From Promethearchaeota archaeon (GTDB taxonomy: Archaea; Asgardarchaeota; Lokiarchaeia; Sigyniarchaeales; SOKP01): DNA of 64,000 nucleotides. The position numbers and the translations under genes are program-made. Shown piece after piece: positions 36,497-46,833 of the stretch; within the stretch, counting starts at the first letter, position 1; each line of letters begins with the position of its first letter. Below the pieces are notes generated by a model, which was given only the letters and a program-made list of their open reading frames with translations, was not told the DNA's origin and did not search any database. The DNA is taken from the NCBI GenBank assembly GCA_019057865.1, contig JAHLWP010000016.1, positions 1 through 64,000 on the forward strand. The letters run 5' to 3'.

Positions 36497-37039
36497 TTAT
36501 ACAATAGTCTTTTGTTCAGTTGAATATCTTTCAAACAAAATTTCTGTCAAAACTTCAAATGCTTTTTCTACATTTTGCCCTGTTTTTGAAGATAATTCCG
36601 CAAATGAGGCAAGATTATATTTCCTTGCCGATAGTATTCCATCATTTCTTAACACGGCTCTAAATTCATCCAAATCGAGTTTTGAACCAATTAACATTAT
36701 GGGTATATCACCTGCATGCTCTCTGATGATTGACGTCCAATCTGGTAGATGGTCGAGAGTAGTAGAATTAGTTATATCATAAAGAAAGAAAGCACCATTA
36801 GCACCCTTACAATATTGATGAAGAAGAAATCTGAATCGTTCTTCTCCTCCAAAATCCCATATTTGAAGTTTAACTTTTTTATCTTTAAAATTAGTAGTTT
36901 TTGAATAAAAGTCTACACCAATAGTTAATTTGAGGTCTTCTAAAAAAAATCCAGAGATATATCTTATTGTAAGTGAGGTCTTACCAACGCTAGCATCACC
37001 TAGCATTAATATTTTATAGGTAAAATCATAATCGGTCAT
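36497..37039 (-). CDS. Small Ras/Rab-type GTPase
   Basis: 180 aa: G1 GDASVGKT, G2 Thr in KLTIGVDFY, G3 WDFGGEERF, G4 GSKLDL and G5 SSKTGQNVEKAF. All nucleotide-binding motifs are intact; the C-terminus has no lipidation cysteine. It is nearly the paralogue of the fragment at the window start. Regulators are likely Roadblock/LC7 or longin proteins as in other Asgard archaea. Confidence 0.92.
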   Translation of the reverse strand: MTDYDFTYKILMLGDASVGKTSLTIRYISGFFLEDLKLTIGVDFYSKTTNFKDKKVKLQIWDFGGEERFRFLLHQYCKGANGAFFLYDITNSTTLDHLPDWTSIIREHAGDIPIMLIGSKLDLDEFRAVLRNDGILSARKYNLASFAELSSKTGQNVEKAFEVLTEILFERYSTEQKTIV

Positions 37040-37192
37040 TATTTATTATTCAAATTAGAAATTGGTGTTGATTTTTTTATAATATTGATATTGATTATGT
37101 TATTTTATCGATTTTAATTTAAAATATTAATATACCAAGTATTAATTAAATTTTGTTTAATTTAAAGTTATTATTTTAAAATGAAATATTAC

Positions 37193-37846
37193 TCATAATA
37201 TAATGATTAAAATATTAAAAATAGAATGAGCAATTGAGACAGGGATTATTGAATAATCAAAATATATAAAAATAAAAGATAACAAAAGTCCAATACTAAA
37301 ATAATATCCGAAAAAAGTAATCATGGTTGTAATTGGCACTAAGAAGGGAGGAACATGGTAAAGTGTAAAAAATATTGACGAGAATATAAAGGCATATCTT
37401 AATCTCATTTTATTTTTAAATTTGTTTATTAAAAATGCTCGGAAGAAGGCTTCTTCACAAATTCCAATAATCAAAAACTGTAAAACAATGATTATTATTA
37501 CTTGAATTATACTCGGTTGAATTGGTTGGGTTGAAATTGCTCCTGCATCACCATGTTGCACGAAAGACGTTCCGAATATGAATTTAACAATAATATCTCT
37601 GAAAAAGTAAATAATGAAACCACCAGTTGCAAAAAGTAAAATACCAATTCCAATACCAGTGAAGATTTTTAATAGATTTGCTATCAATGAATCTTGATTT
37701 TTTTTAAAACCCATCTCGGTTAGTTCTTCTCTAACTCCTTTTTTCTCAATTTTTCCAGCGATGAATGCTGGTAAAATGACGAATAAAATTTCAAGAGATG
37801 ATAACCCAATTAAAATCCATGGGTTTCTTCCAATTTGGATTGACAT
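37193..37846 (-). CDS. CPBP-family intramembrane protease
   Basis: 217 aa, several membrane segments, with the CAAX-prenyl-protease/ABI motifs: CEEAFFRAFL (EExxxR), FTLYHVP and a final HSIFNILI histidine. All metal-binding residues appear intact. Related Rce1 proteins cleave prenylated proteins; bacterial and archaeal ones have varied roles. Divergent from NurA. Confidence 0.75.
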   Translation of the reverse strand: MSIQIGRNPWILIGLSSLEILFVILPAFIAGKIEKKGVREELTEMGFKKNQDSLIANLLKIFTGIGIGILLFATGGFIIYFFRDIIVKFIFGTSFVQHGDAGAISTQPIQPSIIQVIIIIVLQFLIIGICEEAFFRAFLINKFKNKMRLRYAFIFSSIFFTLYHVPPFLVPITTMITFFGYYFSIGLLLSFIFIYFDYSIIPVSIAHSIFNILIIIL

Positions 37847-37939
37847 TTATCTGAGATATATATGTTCTTAAAACTTCAAGAAATCAAAAAATTAAATATC
37901 TCATTATTATTATTTTTATCCTATTTTTAAATACTCTAA

Positions 37940-39220
37940 ATGACAATTGAGAATAATTCGTTAAAGTCTAATAGTAAACATACAAATTATTTGTTAAAAG
38001 AGAAAGAAAATTTATCTTATACAAGTTTTACAAAAGAACAAATCCTACTGAAAAATCTAAAAGCTATCGCGAATGAATATATTGAACTTGAAAAAATAAA
38101 AACTGAATTTATAGAAATAATAATAAAAAATCTCGATGATTTGGATTTTTCTGGATTAATTAATTATTCTAAATATTATATTAAAGAATCTTTTTTAAAA
38201 CAACAAGTTAAATCCTCAAATATTAGAGGATTAAATGTCGTTAGTGTAGATGGAAGTTCAGTTGTTAAAAAATTTATGAATGTGGACTTTTCATTTCTAA
38301 AAGCTATAGCAGTAAAATATTTATTTTACAAAAATCACACAGCAAATATTGCATATTTTCCGGACTTAAATGGGTTTAATAATTATACTGTGCAGGGAAA
38401 TTATTTGAATCGTGATGACATAACAATTGAAGCTAAGATCTCAATGGACATGAAATTCATGGAAATTAATTTACTTAACAATATGATTAATAGATATACT
38501 GATATCGATATTGTGATTATCGACGGTTCAATTGTCATTATGCCTATTAATTTAATTTTCTCCAAAGATCCTGAAATATCTAAGAAGTATGATTTATTAT
38601 TAAAAGAGTATCATAATTTATATTTAACCTGTAAAGAAAAAGGAATTATTTTAACTGGTTCAATTAAAGATACAAGGACTTCTGCTTTAACACATTTATT
38701 AAGTGAATCTATCCAATTATTATTACCCAGTAAATCAAATTTAAATGATTTTATTAAAATTAATTACAGAGATATAATGAGATATTTCTCTGATTTAGAT
38801 TTATTTAATCGATTATTAAAAAAATATGAAAGAAGTTGTATTTTTAATTGTAAAAGAGAAATCGATAAAATTAGAGATACTGGAATAAAAAAAGAAATTC
38901 CATACTATTTTCCTCTTTCATTTTATGCTTTTTATCTTAAAACTGCTTTGTATGATACGCCATGCAGAATTGAATTTTTTATGAATGAAAAACATTCTCT
39001 TAAAAAAGCCTCTGAAAAAGCTGATTTAATTTCTTCAATATTGTTACCAATTTCAAGCTTAAATGAGCATTATGGATTGCCTATCCCACAAATTGAAGCT
39101 CATAGAAGAGCTGTTTTTAAGAAGAGTGAAATAAATCTTCTATTTAATAATTTAATTAGGACTCTAAATAAATATGGAATATCATTATTAGGTAAGAGAA
39201 GAAATAGAAGACCGTTTTAA
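37940..39220 (+). CDS. nurA: NurA-family 5'-3' nuclease
   Basis: 426 aa. Catalytic aspartates lie in VVSVDGSSVV (about residue 105) and IVIIDGSIVI (about 190), and GLPIPQIEAHRRAV forms the C-terminal conserved motif. NurA works with the HerA translocase in DNA end resection together with Mre11-Rad50. HerA is not seen here. Its end overlaps the convergent HemK gene by 4 bp. Confidence 0.8.
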   Translation: MTIENNSLKSNSKHTNYLLKEKENLSYTSFTKEQILLKNLKAIANEYIELEKIKTEFIEIIIKNLDDLDFSGLINYSKYYIKESFLKQQVKSSNIRGLNVVSVDGSSVVKKFMNVDFSFLKAIAVKYLFYKNHTANIAYFPDLNGFNNYTVQGNYLNRDDITIEAKISMDMKFMEINLLNNMINRYTDIDIVIIDGSIVIMPINLIFSKDPEISKKYDLLLKEYHNLYLTCKEKGIILTGSIKDTRTSALTHLLSESIQLLLPSKSNLNDFIKINYRDIMRYFSDLDLFNRLLKKYERSCIFNCKREIDKIRDTGIKKEIPYYFPLSFYAFYLKTALYDTPCRIEFFMNEKHSLKKASEKADLISSILLPISSLNEHYGLPIPQIEAHRRAVFKKSEINLLFNNLIRTLNKYGISLLGKRRNRRPF

Positions 39221-39912
39221 TTTTTCCTTAAAGTTAACCTATTTAAAATGATATCTTCAAAAAAAACATGTTTTTTATTCAAAATCTCATTTTCATATCC
39301 TTTTTGCTTTAATATATAGTTAAAATCATTTAAATTAGTTCTACTTGAATTAATAAAATATATATAGCACTTATGGTGTAAATTGAGAAACTGTCTTGCT
39401 TGTTCAATAAACTTAAGAACTAGTTCGTAGCCTTTTATACCTCCATTCCAGCTATAATCGATATTTAATTCTCTCTCTTTCTCATTGAGATCATCCAGAG
39501 ATGGTAAATATGGAGGATTGAACATAATTATATCAAACGTATTTTTCAAATTTAAAGGAAATGATTTAAATAGATCTGATTTTATAAATGTTATTTTTTT
39601 TTTAATACCATTTAATTTTTCATTTAACTTGGCACAAATTAAAGCTTCTTCTAAAATATCAGAAGCATAAATCTTAGCATTAAAATTAACGAAATTTTGT
39701 GTAATTAATTGAAAAAATATTGCTATAATACCTGTTCCAGTCCCTAAATCTAATATGTTTTTAATATATTTAATGTTTATTCCGTCAAAGTATTTTTCAT
39801 CTACAGATTCTTTGAAATAATCAATTAATAGATAAGTATCATCAGATGGAGGATATACATTCTCAAAATCATATTTTATTATTGGATCAGGGAAAGAATT
39901 GATCTTAATCAC
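39217..39912 (-). CDS. HemK-like protein N5-glutamine methyltransferase
   Basis: 231 aa class I methyltransferase with ILDLGTGTGIIAIFF (SAM site) and the catalytic NPPY in IIMFNPPYLPSLDD. It probably methylates the GGQ glutamine of aRF1, as Mtq2 does. It overlaps ksgA by 8 bp and is the last gene of the ribosome-biogenesis cluster. Confidence 0.88.
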   Translation of the reverse strand: MIKINSFPDPIIKYDFENVYPPSDDTYLLIDYFKESVDEKYFDGINIKYIKNILDLGTGTGIIAIFFQLITQNFVNFNAKIYASDILEEALICAKLNEKLNGIKKKITFIKSDLFKSFPLNLKNTFDIIMFNPPYLPSLDDLNEKERELNIDYSWNGGIKGYELVLKFIEQARQFLNLHHKCYIYFINSSRTNLNDFNYILKQKGYENEILNKKHVFFEDIILNRLTLRKN

Positions 39913-40768
39913 TTTTTTTTTTAAAGTTATAGAAATTGAAAACTGATTTACTTAATTCTATTAATTCTTCTATTTTAAAGCTAAAAAGTTTGTTATTATT
40001 AAATTTTTTTTTTTTAAGAATCTGTAAAATTCCTTTTTTTTCCAATTTACTTATTCCATTTTGTTTTAAAAATAATTCAATTGCATTTACAATATTTTTA
40101 TTCTTGTAAGGCATAATTCCAGCTAAAAACTTTAAGTAGAATTTCTTTCCATCATCTTTTAATAAAAATTGGTTTATTTGGACTTTAGGTGCTATGTTTA
40201 TCAAAGCAAGATCGATTTTTGGAACTGGATAAAAAGAATTCCGAGGAATTGTGAATTTTGAAATTGGTTTCATAAAAGAATTAAAACTAATCGTAATTCT
40301 AGAATATTTTTTATAATCTCCTTCGAAAAATATTCTATCAGCAATATTTTTTCCTATTATTAGGATTCCTTGAGGAGGTTTTTCTTTAAAAAAAATTCTT
40401 TCAAAAATTGGACCAGTTATTTTGTAAGGAATATTAGAAACAACTTTATTATGAAATGGAATGCCCACTTTTAAGATATCTCCATTTGTGATCTCAATAT
40501 TTCTATGATTTGAGAATTTTTCTGAAATATATTTACAAAGAATAGGATCAATTTCAATAGCATATACTTTTTTCGCCTTCTCAATTAATCTCTCTGTTAA
40601 GGCTCCCAAACCTGGACCGATCTCTAATATTATATCATCACTTGTAATATGAGACTCTGAAATAACCTTGTTTAAGGTGTTATTATCAACAAGGAAATTT
40701 TGCCCAAGATGTTTTTTAGGTTTTAAGTCTAACTCCTTAAGGATAAGTCTTATCTCTTTTAAATTCAT
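39905..40768 (-). CDS. ksgA: 16S rRNA dimethyladenosine transferase
   Basis: 287 aa, KsgA/Dim1: KKHLGQNFLVDNNTLNKVI, ILEIGPGLGALTERL (SAM), VVSNIPYKITGPIFE (NxPY). Dimethylates two adjacent adenines near the 3' end of 16S rRNA. Start ATG at 40768, 5 bp after the DUF655 stop. The cluster eL21-rpoF-DUF655-ksgA-hemK is a well-known archaeal arrangement. Confidence 0.92.
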   Translation of the reverse strand: MNLKEIRLILKELDLKPKKHLGQNFLVDNNTLNKVISESHITSDDIILEIGPGLGALTERLIEKAKKVYAIEIDPILCKYISEKFSNHRNIEITNGDILKVGIPFHNKVVSNIPYKITGPIFERIFFKEKPPQGILIIGKNIADRIFFEGDYKKYSRITISFNSFMKPISKFTIPRNSFYPVPKIDLALINIAPKVQINQFLLKDDGKKFYLKFLAGIMPYKNKNIVNAIELFLKQNGISKLEKKGILQILKKKKFNNNKLFSFKIEELIELSKSVFNFYNFKKKSD

Positions 40769-40773
40769 AGTGT

Positions 40774-41415
40774 TTATTCATATTTTTGCGTTTTGCTAAA
40801 AAGATAGTATTTTGCATCCCTTTGAAGTTCTTTAATAATTCTTTGGGCAATCAATTTAGCAGGATTTGATATACTAGTTCTATCTGCAATATCTTGAAAT
40901 GTTGTGAATTTTTGTTTTTCTCTTATCTCTAGAATTTCCCACATATGCTTCTGTCCTATACCAGGCAGCAATTTTAAAGCGTGCATTCTAGGAGTAATCG
41001 AAGTAGAATTATTGAAGAAATTTATAAATTCTCCCTCATATTTTAATACCTCTTTTTCGAGAATTGACTGAATTAAAGCTTTTGAGGTATTAGTTAAATC
41101 GTTATAATCAATTTTTTTTAAAACATCTCTTAATTTTCCTTCCCTCAGGAAATCTTCATAAGTTTTCTGTTCTTGTACCTTTATATCAGAATTTTTATTA
41201 ACTTTAACTTCATATAGTACAAAATCAGGAAAAGTAAGTACTTGAGCTAACGGAGTTTTTGACCAACTTGGCCTATCTTCCTCTGGATGACCATGTAGTA
41301 ATAAATCTAGGATTACTACATCTCGAAATTTCTTTATGAATTGCTTTTTCGGTTTTGGACGACCGCGATAAGTTTTTCTTCGAGCTGTCCTTCTGTATTG
41401 GTCTCTTCTTTCCAT
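40774..41415 (-). CDS. DUF655 RNA-binding-type protein
   Basis: 213 aa with a basic N-terminus, an OB-like middle (DVVILDLLLHGHPEEDRPS, AQVLTFPDFVLYEV) and a helix-hairpin-helix motif LKLLPGIGQKHMWEILEIRE. DUF655 proteins are found next to rpoF and ksgA in nearly all archaea and probably act on rRNA or tRNA. Length and context normal. Confidence 0.85.
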   Translation of the reverse strand: MERRDQYRRTARRKTYRGRPKPKKQFIKKFRDVVILDLLLHGHPEEDRPSWSKTPLAQVLTFPDFVLYEVKVNKNSDIKVQEQKTYEDFLREGKLRDVLKKIDYNDLTNTSKALIQSILEKEVLKYEGEFINFFNNSTSITPRMHALKLLPGIGQKHMWEILEIREKQKFTTFQDIADRTSISNPAKLIAQRIIKELQRDAKYYLFSKTQKYE

Positions 41416-41583
41416 AATAACTTTTTGTTTTAATTTTTACTTTTCTGTTTACCATACTAAAAATTTTTTTAACATGTACTTAATATTGAGAGAGTATTCA
41501 TTAAAATTTAAAACAACATAGATTTATAAATTCTTCGGATTTCAAAACTTAGTGTAAAAATTTCTTATCTATGAAGATTTTAG

Positions 41584-41949
41584 TTATGATGTTTTGATAT
41601 CTTCGATCTGGTAAAGAATCTCTTGTAATTGATCGTCATTTAAGGTTTTTCCGTTATAAGACTTCTCAAAAATCATCCGCAATTCTGGAATAGATTGAGG
41701 ATCAATATTTACAACGTTTATAGCATAAATTTCTTCAATATCATATTTATCCACTAAAAATTTTATAATTTTAATCGAGATTTTTGTTGGTATCTTAGAA
41801 AATTTATTTACGTAATTATAAGTTATTTCTTGAAAATGTGACATATCCTCTTCGGAATCAATTTCTAATATCTTTTCCTTTACATATTCCATAATTTCTT
41901 TTACTTCAGGTATTGATACTATTTTTTCATCAACTTTTCGTCCAGACAT
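41584..41949 (-). CDS. rpoF: RNA polymerase subunit F (Rpo4)
   Basis: 121 aa with the Rpb4 HRDC-like end: EIYAINVVNIDPQSIPELRM then LNDDQLQEILYQIEDI. Forms the RNA polymerase stalk with Rpo7. AAGGT lies 6 nt before its ATG; eL21 ends 16 bp upstream. Confidence 0.88.
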   Translation of the reverse strand: MSGRKVDEKIVSIPEVKEIMEYVKEKILEIDSEEDMSHFQEITYNYVNKFSKIPTKISIKIIKFLVDKYDIEEIYAINVVNIDPQSIPELRMIFEKSYNGKTLNDDQLQEILYQIEDIKTS

Positions 41950-41965
41950 TAAATTACCTTCATTT

Positions 41966-42280
41966 TTATTCTTTTGCTTTAACAGAGACGCTATTCAATC
42001 TTATGTGCTCTTTTCCAATTATTAATGTTTTCATAGATTTACCTAACTTTACTTCCACTAAATAACAACGCCCTCTTTGTCCAGTTATTGTGCCAGTACG
42101 CCCGTGGAATCTGGAATGTGGCATTCCACGGCGATGAACAGATGGATCAGTTATTATATCAACTTTATCGTTAATCTTATAATCAATTAAGTATTTTTCA
42201 ATTGATCCTAATCCTCTGTTTCGAACGTTTTTCCTATGTTTATGTCTTGTTTTTGAACGGTACCCACGATGTTTAACCAG
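41966..42280 (-). CDS. rpl21e: Ribosomal protein eL21 (L21e), probable CTG start
   Basis: 104 aa: VKHRGYRSKTRHKHRKNVRN, then DIITDPSVHRRGMPHSRFHG and GQRGRCYLVEV, the complete eL21 sequence. No ATG, GTG or TTG is in frame between the upstream stop (TAA 17 nt before) and the conserved start, so the gene has no ordinary initiator. GGTG (42088-42091 in the last two digits of 42288-42291) stands 7 nt before CTG at 42278-42280, which precedes VKHRGYRS directly; eL21 proteins normally begin with M and this basic segment. CTG initiation is therefore likely. Confidence 0.85.
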   Translation of the reverse strand: MVKHRGYRSKTRHKHRKNVRNRGLGSIEKYLIDYKINDKVDIITDPSVHRRGMPHSRFHGRTGTITGQRGRCYLVEVKLGKSMKTLIIGKEHIRLNSVSVKAKE

Positions 42281-42396
42281 CGCTTTGCACCTTTAAGATT
42301 TTAATTATTATAACGAATCAATTAATTTAGTAGAATTATGAATAATTGTTTATTTATTTTTTTATTTTAAATGTATTAGTTATTGTAAAAGGAGTT

Positions 42397-43758
42397 CTAA
42401 AGTGAGATGTTAAATACATCTAACTCTTTACAAACTAATGGAAATTCAAAAACTTCTGAAAAAGACGGAGATGTTCGCCCTTGATCACCATTAATAAGCT
42501 CTTTAATATAAGTACCCCCTTGTGTTTCAATAGTAAATTCAAATAAATTTGATTTAATATATTTTCCCGTTATTTTATAGATAATTTTTTTTCTAACTTT
42601 ATCAACACGACGATGAGAAACTCTAATTGGTGTTCTTTGATGTATTTTTTGATTTTCAAAGATCGTTTTCAATTTTCTTAGTTTTTCTTCAAAAAATTCT
42701 TTAGTAATCCTATTTTGTACTTGGATCACTGCTTTATATGTTTTTTTTGTATTTTTTGATTCGGCTTTAAGTTTAATTACTTCTTTCTTATTACTATATT
42801 TTAAATTTGAAACTTTTACTTTTTTTTTAAGAGATTTATTAATTATTTTTTCTATATATACTAAATTTAAGTTCCTAACTTTTGGATTTCTTAATTCAAG
42901 AATGAATGGCCTTCCAGTACCTAGCATCCTTACATCAATATCTTCTCTTCCAGCTCCATGAAATTTAGAATCAGTAGCTTCCGATTCTTTAACAAATTCA
43001 GGACTAATTAATTCCTCTATACTAGTTAAATATAGCTTTCCAGTGAAATTACATTGTTCACATCCTTTTCCCAGACAATTTTTGCAAAACCAGTGAGTTT
43101 GTGGGATTCCTCTTATCAATTTATTATATCTCCCGTAAATAAAAAGCGATTTAATTATTATATCTATCTTAAAAGAATCAAACCTTAAAGAATATATAAT
43201 TAAAATATCCGGGTTATTAAATTCGGGAGTTTTTTTTAACATAACCATTAATTTTTTTCCAATCATACGATTGAAATGACTTTTAAAAGCTTCTGCTTCT
43301 AAGAGCTTAAATTCTGTCTTAAATTTATCTTCGTTATTAATTATCTGTGAATCCGGACTTGAACCGACCAAGAAATTATTAAATTCAATCCCCTTAAGTT
43401 TAACCTTCACTTCATTTATATAATTATCAATATTGGAAAATATATCATGACACAAGTAACAAGCTTGATATGGGTGTTTCTCTGAATACTCAAGTCCCTC
43501 ATTTTCCAGAACTTTTTGAGCAGGTAAAAAATGAGCGTTTTCAGCTAGAATTTTTAAATATTTCAATCCTTCTGCTTGTTGATCATCACCATTGGATAAA
43601 TATTTACGATGGTTTTCCATAGTTAATGAAAGTAATAATGAATATCCTCTTTCTTTATTTGTTGTACTTGTACCTAGTAAAGAAAACATTCTTCCAAGAC
43701 AGGGGATACAAATATAGTACTTCGAATAAATTTCAAGAACTTTATGGAAGATCATCAT
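42397..43758 (-). CDS. pus10: tRNA pseudouridine synthase Pus10
   Basis: 453 aa. Zinc cysteines in CIPCLGR, CYLCHD and CKNCLGKGCEQCNFTG, catalytic region HGAGREDIDVRMLGTGRPF and the THUMP-like central part fit archaeal Pus10, which forms pseudouridine 54 and 55 in tRNA. GAGREDID holds the catalytic Asp. Complete. Next to eL21 as in several archaea. Confidence 0.9.
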   Translation of the reverse strand: MMIFHKVLEIYSKYYICIPCLGRMFSLLGTSTTNKERGYSLLLSLTMENHRKYLSNGDDQQAEGLKYLKILAENAHFLPAQKVLENEGLEYSEKHPYQACYLCHDIFSNIDNYINEVKVKLKGIEFNNFLVGSSPDSQIINNEDKFKTEFKLLEAEAFKSHFNRMIGKKLMVMLKKTPEFNNPDILIIYSLRFDSFKIDIIIKSLFIYGRYNKLIRGIPQTHWFCKNCLGKGCEQCNFTGKLYLTSIEELISPEFVKESEATDSKFHGAGREDIDVRMLGTGRPFILELRNPKVRNLNLVYIEKIINKSLKKKVKVSNLKYSNKKEVIKLKAESKNTKKTYKAVIQVQNRITKEFFEEKLRKLKTIFENQKIHQRTPIRVSHRRVDKVRKKIIYKITGKYIKSNLFEFTIETQGGTYIKELINGDQGRTSPSFSEVFEFPLVCKELDVFNISL

Positions 43759-43896
43759 TATTAAAAATTAATTATTCACTGCTTATTGATTTTATTCAAG
43801 TAAAGAAAATTCATTAAAAAAACTTTAAAATAAAAAATTTATTTTTCTATTTAATTTCATTAATTAGTTTTTTACAGCATATTAGTTTGACATCAA

Positions 43897-44124
43897 TTGG
43901 TAAAAGGATACGTCAAATGGTTTGATGCTCGAAAAGGATTTGGCTTTATAACCATAGATGGTGAAGATAATCAAGATGATGTATTTATTCATTTCTCGAA
44001 TTTAAACATGGATGGTTTCAAGAAATTTAATGCTGGTGATGAGGTTGAGTTTGAAATAAACGACTCAAAAGAGGGTAAAGGTCCTGAAGCACTTAATGTA
44101 AGGGTAAAAAGTAAAGACAGATGA
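43897..44124 (+). CDS. Cold-shock domain protein
   Basis: 75 aa; GYVKWFDARKGFGFITIDG with DVFIHFSNL holds the RNP1 and RNP2 motifs of the CspA fold. Binds single-stranded RNA or DNA. TTG start. Cold-shock proteins are patchy in archaea, so gain from bacteria is plausible. Stands alone. Confidence 0.88.
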   Translation: MVKGYVKWFDARKGFGFITIDGEDNQDDVFIHFSNLNMDGFKKFNAGDEVEFEINDSKEGKGPEALNVRVKSKDR

Positions 44125-44240
44125 TATTAAGTTCTAAATTGTTGTAACTTTTCTCAAGTTCTTATTTTCAACTTTTAATTTGTGAAATTAAATATATTGG
44201 TTAAAAATTAAAAAAAAAAATTATTAAATTAAATTTTAAT

Positions 44241-45611
44241 TTACTTCTTTTCCCATTCAAAATCTAATTGGACAAATTTCCTCGTATAGAAATAAGAAAT
44301 AATCAATATAACTGACACAATTGGTCCGAATATAAGTAATCCAATTGAGAATGAATATGGTTCTGGAACATAATCTCTTGTTAAATCAGGTAAAGACAAT
44401 ATAGCTCCAATAAAAAAAGCTCCACCTGCTTGAAATAGGTTAAGAATTATGGAAGGAAATCCTGAATATATTCCTGCTTTTAATTCTCCCGTTAATTTTT
44501 CATCATCTTCTGCAACATCAGCATAGATAATATATGGGAACAAATACCAACCTCCCAAGATAGCACCAATCCCTACAATGAATATTATTCCCAGAATTAA
44601 GAAACTATCCATTGGTAGAAATCCTAAAAGAGTAATTGGAAGAAATAATACGGCAAGGAGAAACACATATAGCAGAGTTCGTTTTTTACCTATTTTTTGA
44701 ATTTTTCTTCTCCAAAGATATAAAAATATGAAAATTGTTAGTAGCAACGAAACTGCCGCAATAATGTAATCCATCATACCCAAATTTAAAGCATCTATAA
44801 GATATTTCAACATTGCGGTTGTTATCATAGACCAACCAAGACCTGATATACCTCCCATTAGAACAATTAACATAAAATTTTTATTTTTAACAATAGTTTT
44901 TAGATTTTCAATAAGACTTGATTCTATTTTGTAATGTGGCTCTGTTGGCATTTTAAAAGCAATTATATAAAACAATACGATGGTCATAATTCCGAAAATT
45001 ATTATTGGAATAGAGATATTTAATGGAATAGAGATATTTAGATTAGTAGCTGCTTTTAAATCATCTATATAACTAGTTAGAAAAATTAATGAAAAAAGTG
45101 CCATAATTCCATTCCCTATGTAATTAAAGGTGTTTTGAAATTGAGAAACTTTAGGTCTTTCTTCTACTGGGAATTCTTCTGCCATCCACGCTTGGTAGGG
45201 GGTAGTAACAGAATAAGAAAACCTAAATAGAACCTCCCATACTAACATCCATGTAAATAGGATTTTTTTATCATTAAGGTCAATCATAAAACCAGGTAAC
45301 AATAAGAAAATTGTGGCCAATCCTAAGATTGGAGCAAATATTATGATATATGGTTTTCTGCGTCCCCAACGTGTATATTTAGCATCACTAAGCCATCCAA
45401 ATAAAAACTGGGACAGGGCAATAGTTAAATAACCCATACTAATTATGAAACCAGCTTGAAATGGAGGTAACCTATAACCGGAAGTATAGAGCGTGAATAA
45501 AGCCCATCCTTCGATACCAAGCACGATCGATGTCCCTAATCTTGGTGATCCAAAGAGAATTTTTTTAAAATTACTAGTTCTTTCCCTCACTATTTCATCG
45601 GAATCACTCAT
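44241..45611 (-). CDS. GPH/MFS-type sugar-cation symporter
   Basis: 456 aa with about twelve membrane helices. GWLSDAKYTRWGRRKPYIII is the signature of the glycoside-pentoside-hexuronide:cation family and related major-facilitator proteins. It should import a sugar or glycoside with Na+ or H+. Alone; substrate unknown. Confidence 0.8.
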   Translation of the reverse strand: MSDSDEIVRERTSNFKKILFGSPRLGTSIVLGIEGWALFTLYTSGYRLPPFQAGFIISMGYLTIALSQFLFGWLSDAKYTRWGRRKPYIIIFAPILGLATIFLLLPGFMIDLNDKKILFTWMLVWEVLFRFSYSVTTPYQAWMAEEFPVEERPKVSQFQNTFNYIGNGIMALFSLIFLTSYIDDLKAATNLNISIPLNISIPIIIFGIMTIVLFYIIAFKMPTEPHYKIESSLIENLKTIVKNKNFMLIVLMGGISGLGWSMITTAMLKYLIDALNLGMMDYIIAAVSLLLTIFIFLYLWRRKIQKIGKKRTLLYVFLLAVLFLPITLLGFLPMDSFLILGIIFIVGIGAILGGWYLFPYIIYADVAEDDEKLTGELKAGIYSGFPSIILNLFQAGGAFFIGAILSLPDLTRDYVPEPYSFSIGLLIFGPIVSVILIISYFYTRKFVQLDFEWEKK

Positions 45612-45764
45612 TTAAATTCACTATTTAAGTATTTAATACATTTTTGATAAATTTTGTTTAAATATAGATTATCAATGAACTTATATAAAAGTATATCAAA
45701 TTTAAGTATTTAAGCAAGAACTTAACAAAATAAGAAAGAGTAATTGAACTTTTAAAAATCCCTT

Positions 45765-46748
45765 TTAGTCCTCTTCTTCATCCCAACCGAGATCTTTTAA
45801 TATAGAATCTATCGCTCCAGATTCTTCTTCTAAAATAAATTCCGTATCATATTCAGTGGCCTCATACGCCGAGTCAAAATCAGGAGGGGCCAATTCTTCA
45901 AATGAAGGTAATTTATCGAGAGGAGGCATATCTTCTCTAATTGCTCTTTCTTGGGATACCGATTCTTCTTCAATTTCCATTGGAGTATAATCTTCAAGTG
46001 GAACTGGAGGTACTTCATCATTATACACTTTAAATTGAGTTTGATCTTCTGATATTAAAGTTTCAGGTACATCAGTGGGCATTTCTTCGGTTATATGCTT
46101 AACTTCTTTATCAAAATCTAACCCAACCGATTTTGGAATTGTTACTATATTATCTATGCTTTCTGCTTCTAATTCCTCGAATTCACCCCCTTCTTTTTCC
46201 CAATCATCCAAGAACCCTAATAAATCGTTTAATGCTTCCTTATCTTGTTCAACTGAAGGAATCCTTAGAAGTTTTGGTTCTTCTTCCACTTGTTCAGGTT
46301 TTATTTTCTCAACTTCTGGTTCTTCTAAGGAAAGGGTCATTTCAGTTTCTTTATCTCCAGATAGTAATCTATTTAATTTCCTAGCTAATTCGCGTAAATA
46401 TCCTAGATAAAATCCAATTCTATAACTTTTTCTTAACCCCCCAAATACAATATATTCATCATTAATTGCCATCAATATACTATATCCTGATTTATTATGT
46501 AGTATAATTTCTGTTAATGCACCATGAACTGTCGCTTGGTTTAATCGTAATCCTAAATCAATAAGTGCAGTACTAGAGGCAGAAGTTGCATCAGCATCTA
46601 ATTCTGATGAAACAGCACTTGCAACCTTCATTCCTACTCTAGATAAAACGGCAAGATTTTCTAAATCTGTTTTCTCTTCTTCTTCTTTTAAAACAAACAT
46701 CATTTTTTTTCGTAGATTTTCTGAGATTGATGACATTTTTACTTTCAC
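45765..46748 (-). CDS. Roadblock/LC7-domain protein with long acidic tail
   Basis: Residues 20-125 form a Roadblock/LC7 domain (LAVLSRVGMKVASAVSSELD, STALIDLGLRLNQATVHGAL, IILHNKSGYSILMAINDEYI, FYLGYLRELARKLNRLL). The remaining 200 residues are very acidic and low-complexity (repeated EEE, proline, LPSFEELAPPDFD), probably disordered, with short helical patches that may bind partners. Roadblock proteins regulate small GTPases in Asgard archaea, and three such GTPases are in this window. Role in GTPase control is inferred. Confidence 0.85.
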   Translation of the reverse strand: MKVKMSSISENLRKKMMFVLKEEEEKTDLENLAVLSRVGMKVASAVSSELDADATSASSTALIDLGLRLNQATVHGALTEIILHNKSGYSILMAINDEYIVFGGLRKSYRIGFYLGYLRELARKLNRLLSGDKETEMTLSLEEPEVEKIKPEQVEEEPKLLRIPSVEQDKEALNDLLGFLDDWEKEGGEFEELEAESIDNIVTIPKSVGLDFDKEVKHITEEMPTDVPETLISEDQTQFKVYNDEVPPVPLEDYTPMEIEEESVSQERAIREDMPPLDKLPSFEELAPPDFDSAYEATEYDTEFILEEESGAIDSILKDLGWDEEED

Positions 46749-46833
46749 TAAATTAATATCCTATTGAAAAGTATTATTTTTTATGATTTTATGTATTAAT
46801 AGCAAATTTATTTTAATATATTTTATCACTATT

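Noticed and set aside
41273..41455. A basic 60-aa frame overlapping DUF655
   Set aside because: It is the other-frame shadow of the lysine/arginine-rich DUF655 N-terminus.
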